Part shown: in pieces, positions 43,695 to 51,532 of the stretch | Layout of the letters: each line of letters begins with the position of its first letter | Position numbering within the stretch: the first letter of the stretch is position 1 | From: Spirosoma radiotolerans | GTDB taxonomy: Bacteria > Bacteroidota > Bacteroidia > Cytophagales > Spirosomataceae | DNA length: 64,000 nucleotides | NCBI RefSeq assembly: GCF_000974425.1 | Contig: NZ_CP010429.1 | Span: forward strand, 5,193,501 to 5,257,500 | Direction: 5' to 3' | Program-made: the position numbers and the translations under genes | Notes under the pieces: generated by a model | What the model saw: only the letters and a program-made list of their open reading frames with translations | Database searches by the model: none | What the model was told of the DNA's origin: nothing

Positions 43695-46529
43695 TCAGTC
43701 GGTCACGATATCTTTCTGAAGGCTCGCCAAAGCAACCTGCATCGTGGGTAACTCGTTTTTGAGCATCGATACATACTGGTTAATCAGCGCGTCAATTTCG
43801 GCAGCATCTTTCTGCGCAGCGATCTGCTTTTCCAGCGTGTCGATCAACTGACTAAGCTGAGTCAGGCCAAAGGTACGGATGGGCACTTTCTGGGTATGAA
43901 TCAGCGAGCCAATAGCCGCAATGTTTCGTTCGGACTGAGCCTGCTCGATCTGTGCCAGCTCAGCGGGTGTCTGCTGTAAAAACAGATCTAATAATTCAGC
44001 AGCAAACGCAACGTCGTTATCCACCGAACGGAGTAATGGCTCAATTGAAAAACCAGCGACTGGCTTTATCGGCGCTCTGGCCACTTCAGTGACAGGCGAT
44101 TTACCGGTCGATGGGGTGTATTTCCGCATCACCCTTTGCAACTCCTCGATCTGGAACGGTTTTGGGATGAAATCATTCATGCCTGCCTGTAGGCACTGCT
44201 CCCGCTCACTGGCCAGCGCATGGGCCGTCATAGCAATAATGGGTACGTTGCTTTGTAGTGTGGTTCGAATCTGGCGGGTAGCGGTATACCCATCCATGAC
44301 AGGCATTTGAATATCCATCAAAACCACATCATACTTTCCCGTCTGTAAATAATCGAGCGCCTGCTGTCCGTTTTCAGCAATCTGGGTTAAATAGCCCAAC
44401 CGTTTGAGTACCTGTAGCGCCAGTTTTTGGTTGATCAGGTTATCTTCTACTACCAGAATTCTGACTTGCTGACCATCAGCAGACAACGGTTCCATAGACA
44501 GGCCGACGGTGGGCTCCTGCACGTCTGTTGTCACTTTATAAGGAATCTCGAGGGTAAAGCACGAGCCCTGATCCGGCACACTCGACACCTGGACCCAACC
44601 ACCCTGCATCTCGGCGAGCGATTTAACAATACTGAGTCCCAGACCCGTTCCGCCATAATAGCGGGTAGTAAAGTCATTGGCTTGCCGAAACCGGTCAAAA
44701 ATGTGGGGCAATATATCGGGGGCCATGCCAATGCCTGTATCCTGTACCCTGAAGCGCACACGAACCGAGTCGGCCGTTTCTGCTACCTTATCGATTCGGG
44801 CGGTTACCTGCCCGTACTTTGTAAACTTAATGGCATTACTGAGCAGATTCAGCAAAATCTGCGTCAGCCGGGTTGGATCGCCCAAAACGACGGCAGGTAG
44901 CGTTGGATCGGTTTCAACCACCAGCGACAGGCTTTTATCGGTAGCTACGGGCAAAATCATGGTTCGAATCGAATCCACCAGCAAATTTAAGCTGAATGGA
45001 ATGGACTCCAACGGCAACATACCCGCTTCGATCTTGGCAATATCCAGAATATCATTGACAATGGTAAGCAAGTTTTTACCGGCCGTCCGGATATAGTGCA
45101 GCGATTCTTTTTGCTCCCCATTCAGGGGGGCCGCTTCGAGCATTTCCGAGAAGCCGAGTATGGCGTTGAGGGGTGTCCGGATCTCGTGGCTCATATTGGC
45201 CAGGAATTGTTTCTCTGTGTACCGGGCTTCGTTCAGGGCATAAGCAAACCGAAACGCCAGCACCAGCGATTGTAGAAAGAAAAAGCCCAGATAACCGACA
45301 AACAGTTCGATCATCAGCGGAGACGTCAACCCAAAGTATTGACTAAGAATCAGGCTAAAAACGGTTAATAGCAGGCCGGTACTCGCCAGGGAGAAACGGG
45401 CACCAGGTCTGCGTTTGCGAAAGGCTTTCCAATACACATATACTGCATAGCCAATATAGATTACCATCAATCCCAGGAACGGGTCCATTAGCCGGGTGAA
45501 GTAGATCGGCGGCAACACCAAAACGGTTACCGCAAACGCCAGACAAAGCCCGGTCATAGCCTTGATAATCCGAGGGTGCGTGTCTTTGGGATATAACGAC
45601 TGGGTGTAAATGACAAAGAGTGCGATGGCCAGATACAGAGAAATGTACTCAAGCCGAACACTGATACTCCAGGGTATTTGAGGCAATAGGTTATGCAGGG
45701 CATAAGGCTCCGTACCGATCAGCCGGTAGCTGTAAGTCAGGCAAAACAAGCCATAATACAACATGGGCCGGTCCATGAAGCTGAACGCGAATAAACCCAG
45801 AAAAAACAAGCCACTCATCAGGACAAAACCGGTCAGAAACACGGACATGGCCTGCTCTAGAGCCAGCTTTGAGGCCATCCTTCCCGACTCGCCCAGGATC
45901 ATTGACTTCGTAACGCCCCCTTTGGCGTGCTGAAAATTAGCCAGTTGCAACAGAAGCGTAATCGTATCGCCAGTAGCGGGTAACGAAATCAACTGAGTAG
46001 ACCAGCGCGGTTGCGTTGTCTCAGAACTTGTGGTGGGATTTCCGCTATGGGCGGCCTCCCTCCCATTAATAAATAATCGATAAGCTGTGTTGAGATCGGG
46101 CACTTCCAAACTAAGGGGCACCGATCTGCTGGGTAATAAAACCCGGAGGCTATAGGTAGCCACACCTTGACCTGGTAGTTTTTTCTGTTGCCATGTACTG
46201 TGGGCCCAGAGTTGGGGGAGGCTTGTGTATTCGAACGTCGATTCAGGCTGATTGGGCAACCGAAGCTGATGCCAATACCATTTCCACTCACCCGCTAACT
46301 CGACACACTGCTGCGTAAAATCTACCGTCTTCAGATCGAGAACTCCCTGATGAGCAAGGGGTTGTTCCTGGGCTTGTGCGACCGGCATACCCATAAACAA
46401 TAAAAGCAGTGGAAGCAGTATTCCCTTAAGGATTAACGATACAACATCGACAAGCCTTCGCTGCCGATACAAGCGGTTCTCAGGATTACTCGTAAACCGG
46501 ACGAGGTCATTAAAGTGGCTATACGACAC
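43695..46529 (-). CDS. 7TMR-DISM hybrid sensor kinase with REC and Hpt domains
   Basis: Membrane sensor kinase of 944 residues. Order of domains: signal or anchor (about 30-52); periplasmic 7TMR-DISM beta-sandwich (about 60-215, VELAGEWKWYWHQLRLP, YRLFINGREAAHSGNP); seven-helix 7TMR-DISM membrane domain (about 228-430); HisKA with His448 in ANMSHEIRTPLNAI; HATPase (NLLSNAIKFT, DTGIGM, GGTGLGLSI); REC with Asp739 (VVLMDIQMPVMDG); and C-terminal Hpt with His878 (SLIHTQKVP). It can run a full internal phosphorelay and pass phosphate onward. DISM sandwiches often bind carbohydrates. No in-frame ATG precedes the signal; the start is a GTG at 46529. Confidence 0.93.
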   Translation of the reverse strand: MSYSHFNDLVRFTSNPENRLYRQRRLVDVVSLILKGILLPLLLLFMGMPVAQAQEQPLAHQGVLDLKTVDFTQQCVELAGEWKWYWHQLRLPNQPESTFEYTSLPQLWAHSTWQQKKLPGQGVATYSLRVLLPSRSVPLSLEVPDLNTAYRLFINGREAAHSGNPTTSSETTQPRWSTQLISLPATGDTITLLLQLANFQHAKGGVTKSMILGESGRMASKLALEQAMSVFLTGFVLMSGLFFLGLFAFSFMDRPMLYYGLFCLTYSYRLIGTEPYALHNLLPQIPWSISVRLEYISLYLAIALFVIYTQSLYPKDTHPRIIKAMTGLCLAFAVTVLVLPPIYFTRLMDPFLGLMVIYIGYAVYVYWKAFRKRRPGARFSLASTGLLLTVFSLILSQYFGLTSPLMIELFVGYLGFFFLQSLVLAFRFAYALNEARYTEKQFLANMSHEIRTPLNAILGFSEMLEAAPLNGEQKESLHYIRTAGKNLLTIVNDILDIAKIEAGMLPLESIPFSLNLLVDSIRTMILPVATDKSLSLVVETDPTLPAVVLGDPTRLTQILLNLLSNAIKFTKYGQVTARIDKVAETADSVRVRFRVQDTGIGMAPDILPHIFDRFRQANDFTTRYYGGTGLGLSIVKSLAEMQGGWVQVSSVPDQGSCFTLEIPYKVTTDVQEPTVGLSMEPLSADGQQVRILVVEDNLINQKLALQVLKRLGYLTQIAENGQQALDYLQTGKYDVVLMDIQMPVMDGYTATRQIRTTLQSNVPIIAMTAHALASEREQCLQAGMNDFIPKPFQIEELQRVMRKYTPSTGKSPVTEVARAPIKPVAGFSIEPLLRSVDNDVAFAAELLDLFLQQTPAELAQIEQAQSERNIAAIGSLIHTQKVPIRTFGLTQLSQLIDTLEKQIAAQKDAAEIDALINQYVSMLKNELPTMQVALASLQKDIVTD

Positions 46530-46976
46530 TGGTAGAGACTGTGTATAAGGTAATTAATCAGGCGGATTCTGAAGAAGTTGAGTAGACACCAGATAATAAA
46601 GTTACGAATATATATATACTTCTTGTTATCTAAATAAAAATAACTTGAACTTATAGATGTACTTATTACTAATAAAGCACTTATCGATAAACAACTAGTG
46701 TTGGTGCAGGATAGAGAATTCGTACTTCATCATGCACCAACGCTGGCTGCTTTCCAGGTGGTTTAGGATTCTATTGAATAGCCATGAGCCAGGTACCTAC
46801 CCGCAGGAACCGTCTACGAATAAAACATAGGTCAATAATGCATTCCAGGCCAGTAATCAAATCCATAGCCGCATGTCCCGTTTCCTGACCCAGCGTTAAC
46901 ATAACTGTCGTTCGGGTAGCTAAATCCTCAATAGGGCTGATGCTGATAAAATTTAAGGAAACCGAGCCCTAAAAAC
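46530..46976. other. 447-bp intergenic stretch, one doubtful small ORF
   Basis: This lies between the sigma factor gene and the hybrid kinase gene. A minus-strand frame with ATG at 46902 and TAG at 46771 encodes 43 residues (hydrophobic middle LITGLECIIDLCFI), and the open frame continues 22 codons upstream without a start. It could be a small membrane peptide or chance. The left 130 bp are AT-rich and probably contain the kinase promoter. Confidence 0.3.
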
Positions 46977-47531
46977 TTAAGTAGCCTGGTAATGATCGAT
47001 ATCTTTTTTGAAATGCAGGCGGAGTTCCTGCATGGCCTTCCGGGCCCGCGTTTTAACCGTTCCCACGGGTAGCTTTAACTTGTCGGCAACCTCCTGACTG
47101 GTGTAGTTTCGGTAATACATCAGCTCTATAACGGCCTGGTATTTAGGCGCCAGATGACTCACCAGCGTTTGGTTAACCTTACCTTCGGAGAAAACAGGTC
47201 TCACTTCTTTATCCGAACAGTCGTAGATATAGGCATTAGCAATGGTCCGGACCTTTTGGGCCCGTAGCTCATCCAGGGCTACGTGTCGGGTAATGGTTAA
47301 TAGCCAGGTAAACAGCCGCCCTTGTTTGGGATCGAAGTGTTCTCTATTTGACCAGATTTTGATAAAGGCATCCTGAAGCAAATCCTCGGCTCGAGCCTGA
47401 TCGTGGACTAAGCGCAGCAAAACCCCGTATAGGGCTGGTGAGTAGGCATCATAGAGCAGGGCAAACGAGGTGGACGTAGGGTCTAGCAAAGCACTTACTA
47501 AGCGTACTTCTGTCTGATCGGAAAGGTTCAT
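46977..47531 (-). CDS. ECF-type RNA polymerase sigma factor
   Basis: Sigma-70 family factor of 184 residues with only regions 2 and 4. Region 2 is ALLYDAYSPALYGVLLRLVHDQARAEDLLQDAFIKIWSNREHFDPKQGRLFTWLLTITRHVALDELR. Region 4 is LVSHLAPKYQAVIELMYYRNYTSQEVADKLKLPVGTVKTRARKAMQELRLHF with the helix-turn-helix. It resembles the SigK/EcfG-like group found in Bacteroidota with an anti-sigma neighbour, but no anti-sigma gene is next to it. ATG at 47531 is used; one 13 codons upstream is possible. Confidence 0.9.
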   Translation of the reverse strand: MNLSDQTEVRLVSALLDPTSTSFALLYDAYSPALYGVLLRLVHDQARAEDLLQDAFIKIWSNREHFDPKQGRLFTWLLTITRHVALDELRAQKVRTIANAYIYDCSDKEVRPVFSEGKVNQTLVSHLAPKYQAVIELMYYRNYTSQEVADKLKLPVGTVKTRARKAMQELRLHFKKDIDHYQAT

Positions 47532-48031
47532 GCAAGCAGATGAGTGGGAATGATGGTAGGGTGAGTACATCCTGGCTACGCCGAGATATACCGACGGGAT
47601 ATACTCATATCAATTAAAATCATGCCACTGTAACCTATCGGCGCATAAAGTAGGAGTACATGCTAAAAAACTCATTTTAAGCGCACACGCTGCCAAACCA
47701 CGTTAATTTATTTGGGGCTGTTATTCCCCATAAACGTGGAAACTATGAGACCTTACCCAAACAGGTATATACATTATGTATACATATTTCGTTAGTCAAC
47801 AATAAGGGTATGGTCCCATTAAGTAGGTCTTCTTTACCACTTGGTCATACACCTTTTAGTACTGACCCAATGATGTTCGAATTCTCGTATCGGATGTATT
47901 GTGTGACCATACGGCATAAGGCTTTGTGAAGACCATAGCTGTCTGGTCAAGGCTTTGCGTTCAGATTAACTGTTAAGGGCTCCTCGGTCTGTGTCTTCAC
48001 AAACCGAGGAGCCCCAGGAATACAAGTTATC
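47532..48031. other. 500-bp intergenic stretch, no gene seen
   Basis: This lies between the end of a lipoprotein gene and the sigma factor gene, both leftward. It holds the terminator at 47977-48014 and an AT palindrome TATACATTATGTATA (47768-47782), about 240 bp ahead of the sigma gene. No credible frame was found on either strand. Confidence 0.5.
47977..48014 (-). terminator. terminator of the lipoprotein gene
   Basis: GGGCTCCTCGGT (47977-47988) pairs with ACCGAGGAGCCC (48003-48014), a 12-bp stem whose loop contains a further TGTG/CACA pair. It lies 17 bp beyond the stop at 48032. The T run behind it is weak. Confidence 0.65.
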
Positions 48032-48433
48032 TTACCGCTTCGTCGTCAATATAATATCACCATTTGGGTACGTGATAGTAGCGTCGTTTTCGGCCGTAAT
48101 ATAAACTTCCTTTGGCTTATCGGTTGATGTCGTTTTCAACTCTCCTTTGAGGGCTTTTGAACGGGGAGCGATCTGGCCTAACTTCTTCACTGAGTTTTCA
48201 TCCGATTCCATCCAGACAATGTACGTCTCTTTGGCTGGCGTAAGCTGTTTTGGCTCTGCCAGATTCATGACGCTTACGTTCAGAACGTAATTATTATTCT
48301 TATCTTTTTTTACGCTTACTCCCCCCGTCGCTGCCGGAGCAATGGTGGAATTGAGGAAGGTCATTTTGGGCGTGCATGCACTTAGCGCCACAACCATAAA
48401 CAGACTATGAGCGATTGCTTTGATTGGTTTCAT
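48032..48433 (-). CDS. small lipoprotein of unknown function
   Basis: Lipoprotein of 133 residues. The signal MKPIKAIAHSLFMVVALSAC ends in a lipobox with Cys20. The mature part reads as a small beta-rich domain: YVLNVSVMNLAEPKQLTPAKETYIVWMESDENSVKKLGQI, then LKGELKTTSTDKPKEVYITAENDATITYPNGDIILTT. This resembles the small anti-sigma-like or carboxypeptidase-regulatory-like sandwich lipoproteins annotated as hypothetical in many Cytophagales. No enzyme motif is present. Its terminator is clear, so it is a single-gene unit. Confidence 0.65.
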   Translation of the reverse strand: MKPIKAIAHSLFMVVALSACTPKMTFLNSTIAPAATGGVSVKKDKNNNYVLNVSVMNLAEPKQLTPAKETYIVWMESDENSVKKLGQIAPRSKALKGELKTTSTDKPKEVYITAENDATITYPNGDIILTTKR

Positions 48434-48610
48434 ACTGTTGAGTGATTAATTACCCGGTAAACAGGTGGAAGCTTGCAGATGTTTCGCTGGCCGGGTGCGG
48501 AACAGTAACGCCCTTGCGAGTAGCATCACTGTTCTGCAGGACATTGACCAGGTTTTTCGTTTCCGAGGCTCACCATACAGTAACGGGTCCATTTATGTCT
48601 TTATCTCGTT

Positions 48611-49720
48611 CTAGTCAACGGCATAAATGACCGTATGAGCCTCCCAAACAGCGGGAACTTCCCATTTTTCCAGCATCCGACTAACGGCAGGTTCCGGCAC
48701 CGGATGCTTTCGGTTTGCGTTCTGTTCAGCCCGGAGGGCGTTGGGCACTTCTACATAAACGATCGTTACACGAGCCCGGTAGGTCACAAACAAATCAATC
48801 AATTGTGCCCGCATGTTTCGGGTAATATTGGTAGCATTCCAGACAAATGGCTGCTGTTTTCGCAGGTATACCCGTGCCTGTTCCTTCGCGGCCTGCACCA
48901 CTCGGCCCGTTCCGTGTCGGTCGGTCGGATCGATGCCCAACTGGCGCCGAATACCATCTAAACTCACGACGGGCCAATCCTGGTAATTAGCCAGAATGTG
49001 ATAGTCCTTACCGACGCCCGGCAAACCGCTCAGCAAGACAACGTCGGTTTTAGTTTCATCGAACAACGCATAATCAGGTGCCAGATCGTCGCGTCTGAAA
49101 TACTGAAACCGGGTTAAGTCCGACGCAAACGGATAGGGTTTACCAAAGCAATTCTGCTCGCGGCAGAACTCCTCGAAGAGATCAATTCGGTACAGCAAAT
49201 CGGCCTGATCGGGGCAAATACGTCCTAATACATCCGCGCGAGCCAGCATCGCCAGCCAGGCCGTGTTTACGTCCAGACTAGCCTGCAACAAGGTCTGACG
49301 TGGATTTTCCTTCTCCAGCGCCCAGAGCGGCAGACCATGATAACGCACAAGTTTAGCTACAGCCTCTCGTGTGACAAACGGCGTTGGAATCGCATCGTAG
49401 AGCAGCAAACGGGCCGTGCGTTCGCCCTTTCGGGCATGGCCTTTGGCCGTAATGTGGCCATCGTCTTCGCGTACGGTCGTTGAGCGTTTTTCCACATCGT
49501 GGAGCAAAGCGGCCGCCCAAAGAATGGCCTGCTCATCCGTACTAAGCGCGTTGTAGGCCGGTAAATTGATCAGCGATTCGAGTACCAGGCGTGTGTGCGC
49601 GGCCACATCGCCCTCACCATGATAGACGGGGTCCTGCGGCACGCCCACCATAGCACGTACCCAGTCAAACTGGTTCAGAAGAGCGGGCCAGTCGGTGCGG
49701 TCGGTTAGTTGCCAGTTCAT
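48611..49720 (-). CDS. HD-Pnk: HD phosphoesterase fused to 5'-OH polynucleotide kinase
   Basis: End-healing enzyme of 369 residues. The N-terminal HD domain (about 30-190) has His34, His42, the HD pair His74-Asp75 (LLHDVEKRS), His95 (KGHARKGER), His128 and Asp163, fitting a metal-dependent 2',3'-phosphoesterase. The C-terminal P-loop kinase starts at VVLLSGLPGVGKDYHI (Lys238); the usual Ser/Thr is Asp239. It continues with VSLDGIRRQLG (Asp255), VWNATNITRNMR and a C-terminal lid with several Arg residues. The architecture matches the Runella slithyformis HD-Pnk shown to heal RNA and DNA ends. Its ATG overlaps the ligase stop (ATGA), so the two are co-translated. Confidence 0.9.
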   Translation of the reverse strand: MNWQLTDRTDWPALLNQFDWVRAMVGVPQDPVYHGEGDVAAHTRLVLESLINLPAYNALSTDEQAILWAAALLHDVEKRSTTVREDDGHITAKGHARKGERTARLLLYDAIPTPFVTREAVAKLVRYHGLPLWALEKENPRQTLLQASLDVNTAWLAMLARADVLGRICPDQADLLYRIDLFEEFCREQNCFGKPYPFASDLTRFQYFRRDDLAPDYALFDETKTDVVLLSGLPGVGKDYHILANYQDWPVVSLDGIRRQLGIDPTDRHGTGRVVQAAKEQARVYLRKQQPFVWNATNITRNMRAQLIDLFVTYRARVTIVYVEVPNALRAEQNANRKHPVPEPAVSRMLEKWEVPAVWEAHTVIYAVD

Positions 49721-50415
49721 GCGTTCCTCCTTTCTCCCATCAACGGTGCACGTCGCCAGGTTCGTGTCCAGTGCTCGTCAGTCTGAACGTGCCCTTTCCG
49801 AACGTATTTAAAGACACGATGCGGAAACAACGCGGTCGCATAGGCGTCGCTATCCCGCGAAACAATGCCCTCCATTGCAGAGGGAGCGCCCGTTAACGCG
49901 TCAAATGACCCCAATCGACTTGTTTCTCCAGCAAGAGCCAGCACCTCGTTCTCAATAATTTGCGGCTGTAAAGGTGCTGTTCGGCGGGCTAGCTCGGGTA
50001 CGGTTGGAAAGTCGAGCAGACGAGCATAAAATTGTGTTTCCTCCCACGACAACCAGACATCGTGTTCACGTATGGCGAAAACGAAAAAATGGGCGTCGAG
50101 CCGGTCGTAGGCAATGGAATGAATGGCGAATAAATTTTCACCAAAAATTTCCAGATTTCCCAGTTCATGACGAATCAGGGCCCAGCGTTGCCGCAGCACA
50201 CTTGTCCAGGGAGATACCGTTGGGGCCGTATGCGAGCGGGCAAAAACGCCATAACGGCTCAGACAGTTGTTTTCACCATCTAGTTTCTCGGTATGAATCA
50301 GATTTCTGATTGCAAACAGGTCAGATGCGTATTCGTGATTGATGCGATCATCGCTGGTTGTACCGGGCGAAAAGGGATAATGGTACGTTCGCCCGTACTT
50401 GGTTGATAAAGCCAT
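49717..50415 (-). CDS. RNA ligase, ATP-dependent (Rnl2-like nucleotidyltransferase)
   Basis: Nucleic-acid ligase of 232 residues. Motif I is TEKLDGENN with the AMP-accepting Lys44. Motif III is IFGENLFAIHSI (about 90-101), and the motif IIIa-like stretch HFFVFAIRE follows. Motif IV is MEGIVSRD (181-188) and motif V VFKYVRKGHV (Lys203, Lys207). The sequence is close to T4 Rnl2-type RNA ligases in its core but lacks their C-terminal domain. It ends in the start codon of the HD-Pnk gene, so the pair can turn 2',3'-cyclic phosphate/5'-OH breaks into ligatable ends and seal them. RNA is the likely substrate; no toxin or RNase gene is adjacent. Confidence 0.9.
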   Translation of the reverse strand: MALSTKYGRTYHYPFSPGTTSDDRINHEYASDLFAIRNLIHTEKLDGENNCLSRYGVFARSHTAPTVSPWTSVLRQRWALIRHELGNLEIFGENLFAIHSIAYDRLDAHFFVFAIREHDVWLSWEETQFYARLLDFPTVPELARRTAPLQPQIIENEVLALAGETSRLGSFDALTGAPSAMEGIVSRDSDAYATALFPHRVFKYVRKGHVQTDEHWTRTWRRAPLMGERRNA

Positions 50416-50583
50416 TTTTCAAGATGGTTTGGTAATACAATAGACATAAGCCCCCGGAGAGGAAGCTCTTCAGCAGTAAGCGTTGTCTATGGGCATTACA
50501 TGGCTTCTCAAACGATTTATTGGCGCCGTTCGGGGTGATGGCGCGGCACAAAGGTAAGTAAATCGAACTAGCTTCTCGCAGGA

Positions 50584-50814
50584 TCACTGCACTCGCACAT
50601 TCCGGCAGAAGTCCACTGAATGCTTTTCCAGCAGTTCCCGGATACGCTTAAGCTTAATCAAACTTGTCTTATTCCCATCTTTTGCCAGCTCCATCGACAA
50701 CGTGACACATTTATGCAGGTTAGATGTTGCTGTTTGTTTGGTGATTCGAAATGGAGTTTCCGGTAGGACAAGGCCGGAGAAATAAGCAATTAGCTCGTTT
50801 GTGTTCTCATTCAT
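50584..50814 (-). CDS. small protein, DUF6965-like
   Basis: Protein of 76 residues, no signal. It opens with NELIAYFSGLVLPETPFRITKQTATSNLHKCVTLSMELAKD, a pattern I associate with the short DUF6965 proteins of Bacteroidota (elixYFxGxxLPxxPfrl), followed by a charged helix (LIKLKRIRELLEKHSV). That assignment is from memory. It lies 168 bp upstream of the RNA ligase gene on the same strand and might be its leader gene, but spacing does not force this. Confidence 0.6.
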   Translation of the reverse strand: MNENTNELIAYFSGLVLPETPFRITKQTATSNLHKCVTLSMELAKDGNKTSLIKLKRIRELLEKHSVDFCRNVRVQ

Positions 50815-51003
50815 GAAAACAAATCTACATATTATATAAATAAAATGTATACCGAATAGTAAATAGTGAAACTAAAGTGGTGTTTAAGTTTACCTAATAT
50901 AAAATAAAGCGCAAATCGGTTAGCCTATTTGGTGTGTATAGTTTTGTCATGCTGATCAATCCGCCGGTTCGGAAGAAAGCATGACAAAAACGATCAACTA
51001 AAA

Positions 51004-51108
51004 ATGACACAATCGCTTCTGAAAGACGTTACCCCATTTCCTCATTATCAACGGCCATATGAACAAGCCTGCCCCGCGATTGTATTGCAACTGTGTAGTA
51101 TAATTTAA
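51004..51108 (+). CDS. possible 34-residue small protein
   Basis: The frame has an ATG 58 bp after a TAGTTTTG box and stops 13 bp before a strong terminator. The peptide starts MTQSLLKDVTPF and has a hydrophobic end (CPAIVLQLCSII). No family is known to me. A non-coding small RNA from the same promoter is an equally good reading. Confidence 0.35.
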   Translation: MTQSLLKDVTPFPHYQRPYEQACPAIVLQLCSII

Positions 51109-51120
51109 GGTGGGGTACTG

Positions 51121-51158
51121 ACAGCCGCTTTCTTTTAGAAAGCGGCTGTTTTGTTTTC
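51121..51158 (+). terminator. strong intrinsic terminator of a small unit
   Basis: A perfect 13-bp stem (51121-51133 with 51137-51149) with a 3-base loop, followed by TTTTGTTTTC. It points away from the two leftward genes on either side, so it must serve a plus-strand transcript. Confidence 0.85.
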
Positions 51159-51207
51159 AGAAATAACTATCGCTAAATCGACCAGGAAATAACCACCAAA
51201 CTCCGGG

Positions 51208-51435
51208 CTACTTACAGGTTGTGGTCACGGTCAGGCTACTGTTATTGGTGGTGTTGGCAATCGTATAGGCTGATACTTCATCATCGCCACAAACCTGCTG
51301 CTTGTTGGTGTTAACCAGCCCCGTTTTACCATACGTTAGTGTTTCGCACTCTTTGCAGTTCTTTTTCTTGAAGGAGCCGCCTTCGCAGGAGGCCAGGGCC
51401 ACTAGGGCGACCATCGCAATCAGGATTTGTTTCAT
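51208..51435 (-). CDS. small cysteine-containing lipoprotein
   Basis: Lipoprotein of 75 residues. Signal MKQILIAMVALVALASC ends with Cys17. The mature part holds KKKNCKECETLTYG and QQVCGDDEV, with a final Cys, giving four more cysteines that could form two disulfides, and a Thr/Asn-rich beta strand region (NTTNNSSLTVTTTCK). Similar tiny lipoproteins are common and unannotated in Cytophagales. No function is inferred. It diverges from the oxidoreductase gene at 51533. Confidence 0.7.
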   Translation of the reverse strand: MKQILIAMVALVALASCEGGSFKKKNCKECETLTYGKTGLVNTNKQQVCGDDEVSAYTIANTTNNSSLTVTTTCK

Positions 51436-51532
51436 CAGTCGTTGAGTTGGGTTAACTGTACGCTATAGCAACGCTGATACACCCGCAAATCTTACCTTTA
51501 CGCTCTATTCTCTGATCCTTACTTCATTTGAT

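Larger units (their letters stand above)
50815..51207. other. 393-bp stretch with a small plus-strand transcription unit
   Basis: This contains a -7-like box TAGTTTTG (50939-50946), a 12-bp inverted repeat (50942-50953 with 50978-50989), a 34-codon ORF (51004-51108) and a strong terminator (51121-51158), all on the plus strand. The rest, up to 50935, is AT-rich and likely carries the promoter of the small gene at 50814. Confidence 0.55.

Noticed and set aside
46771..46902. 43-codon minus-strand ORF after the sigma factor gene as an anti-sigma factor
   Set aside because: Too short for a known anti-sigma domain and the open frame extends upstream without a start codon; kept only as a doubtful note.
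47768..47782. AT palindrome TATACATTATGTATA as an operator of the sigma factor gene
   Set aside because: Short, AT-only and about 240 bp from the gene; such palindromes arise often by chance in AT-rich gaps.
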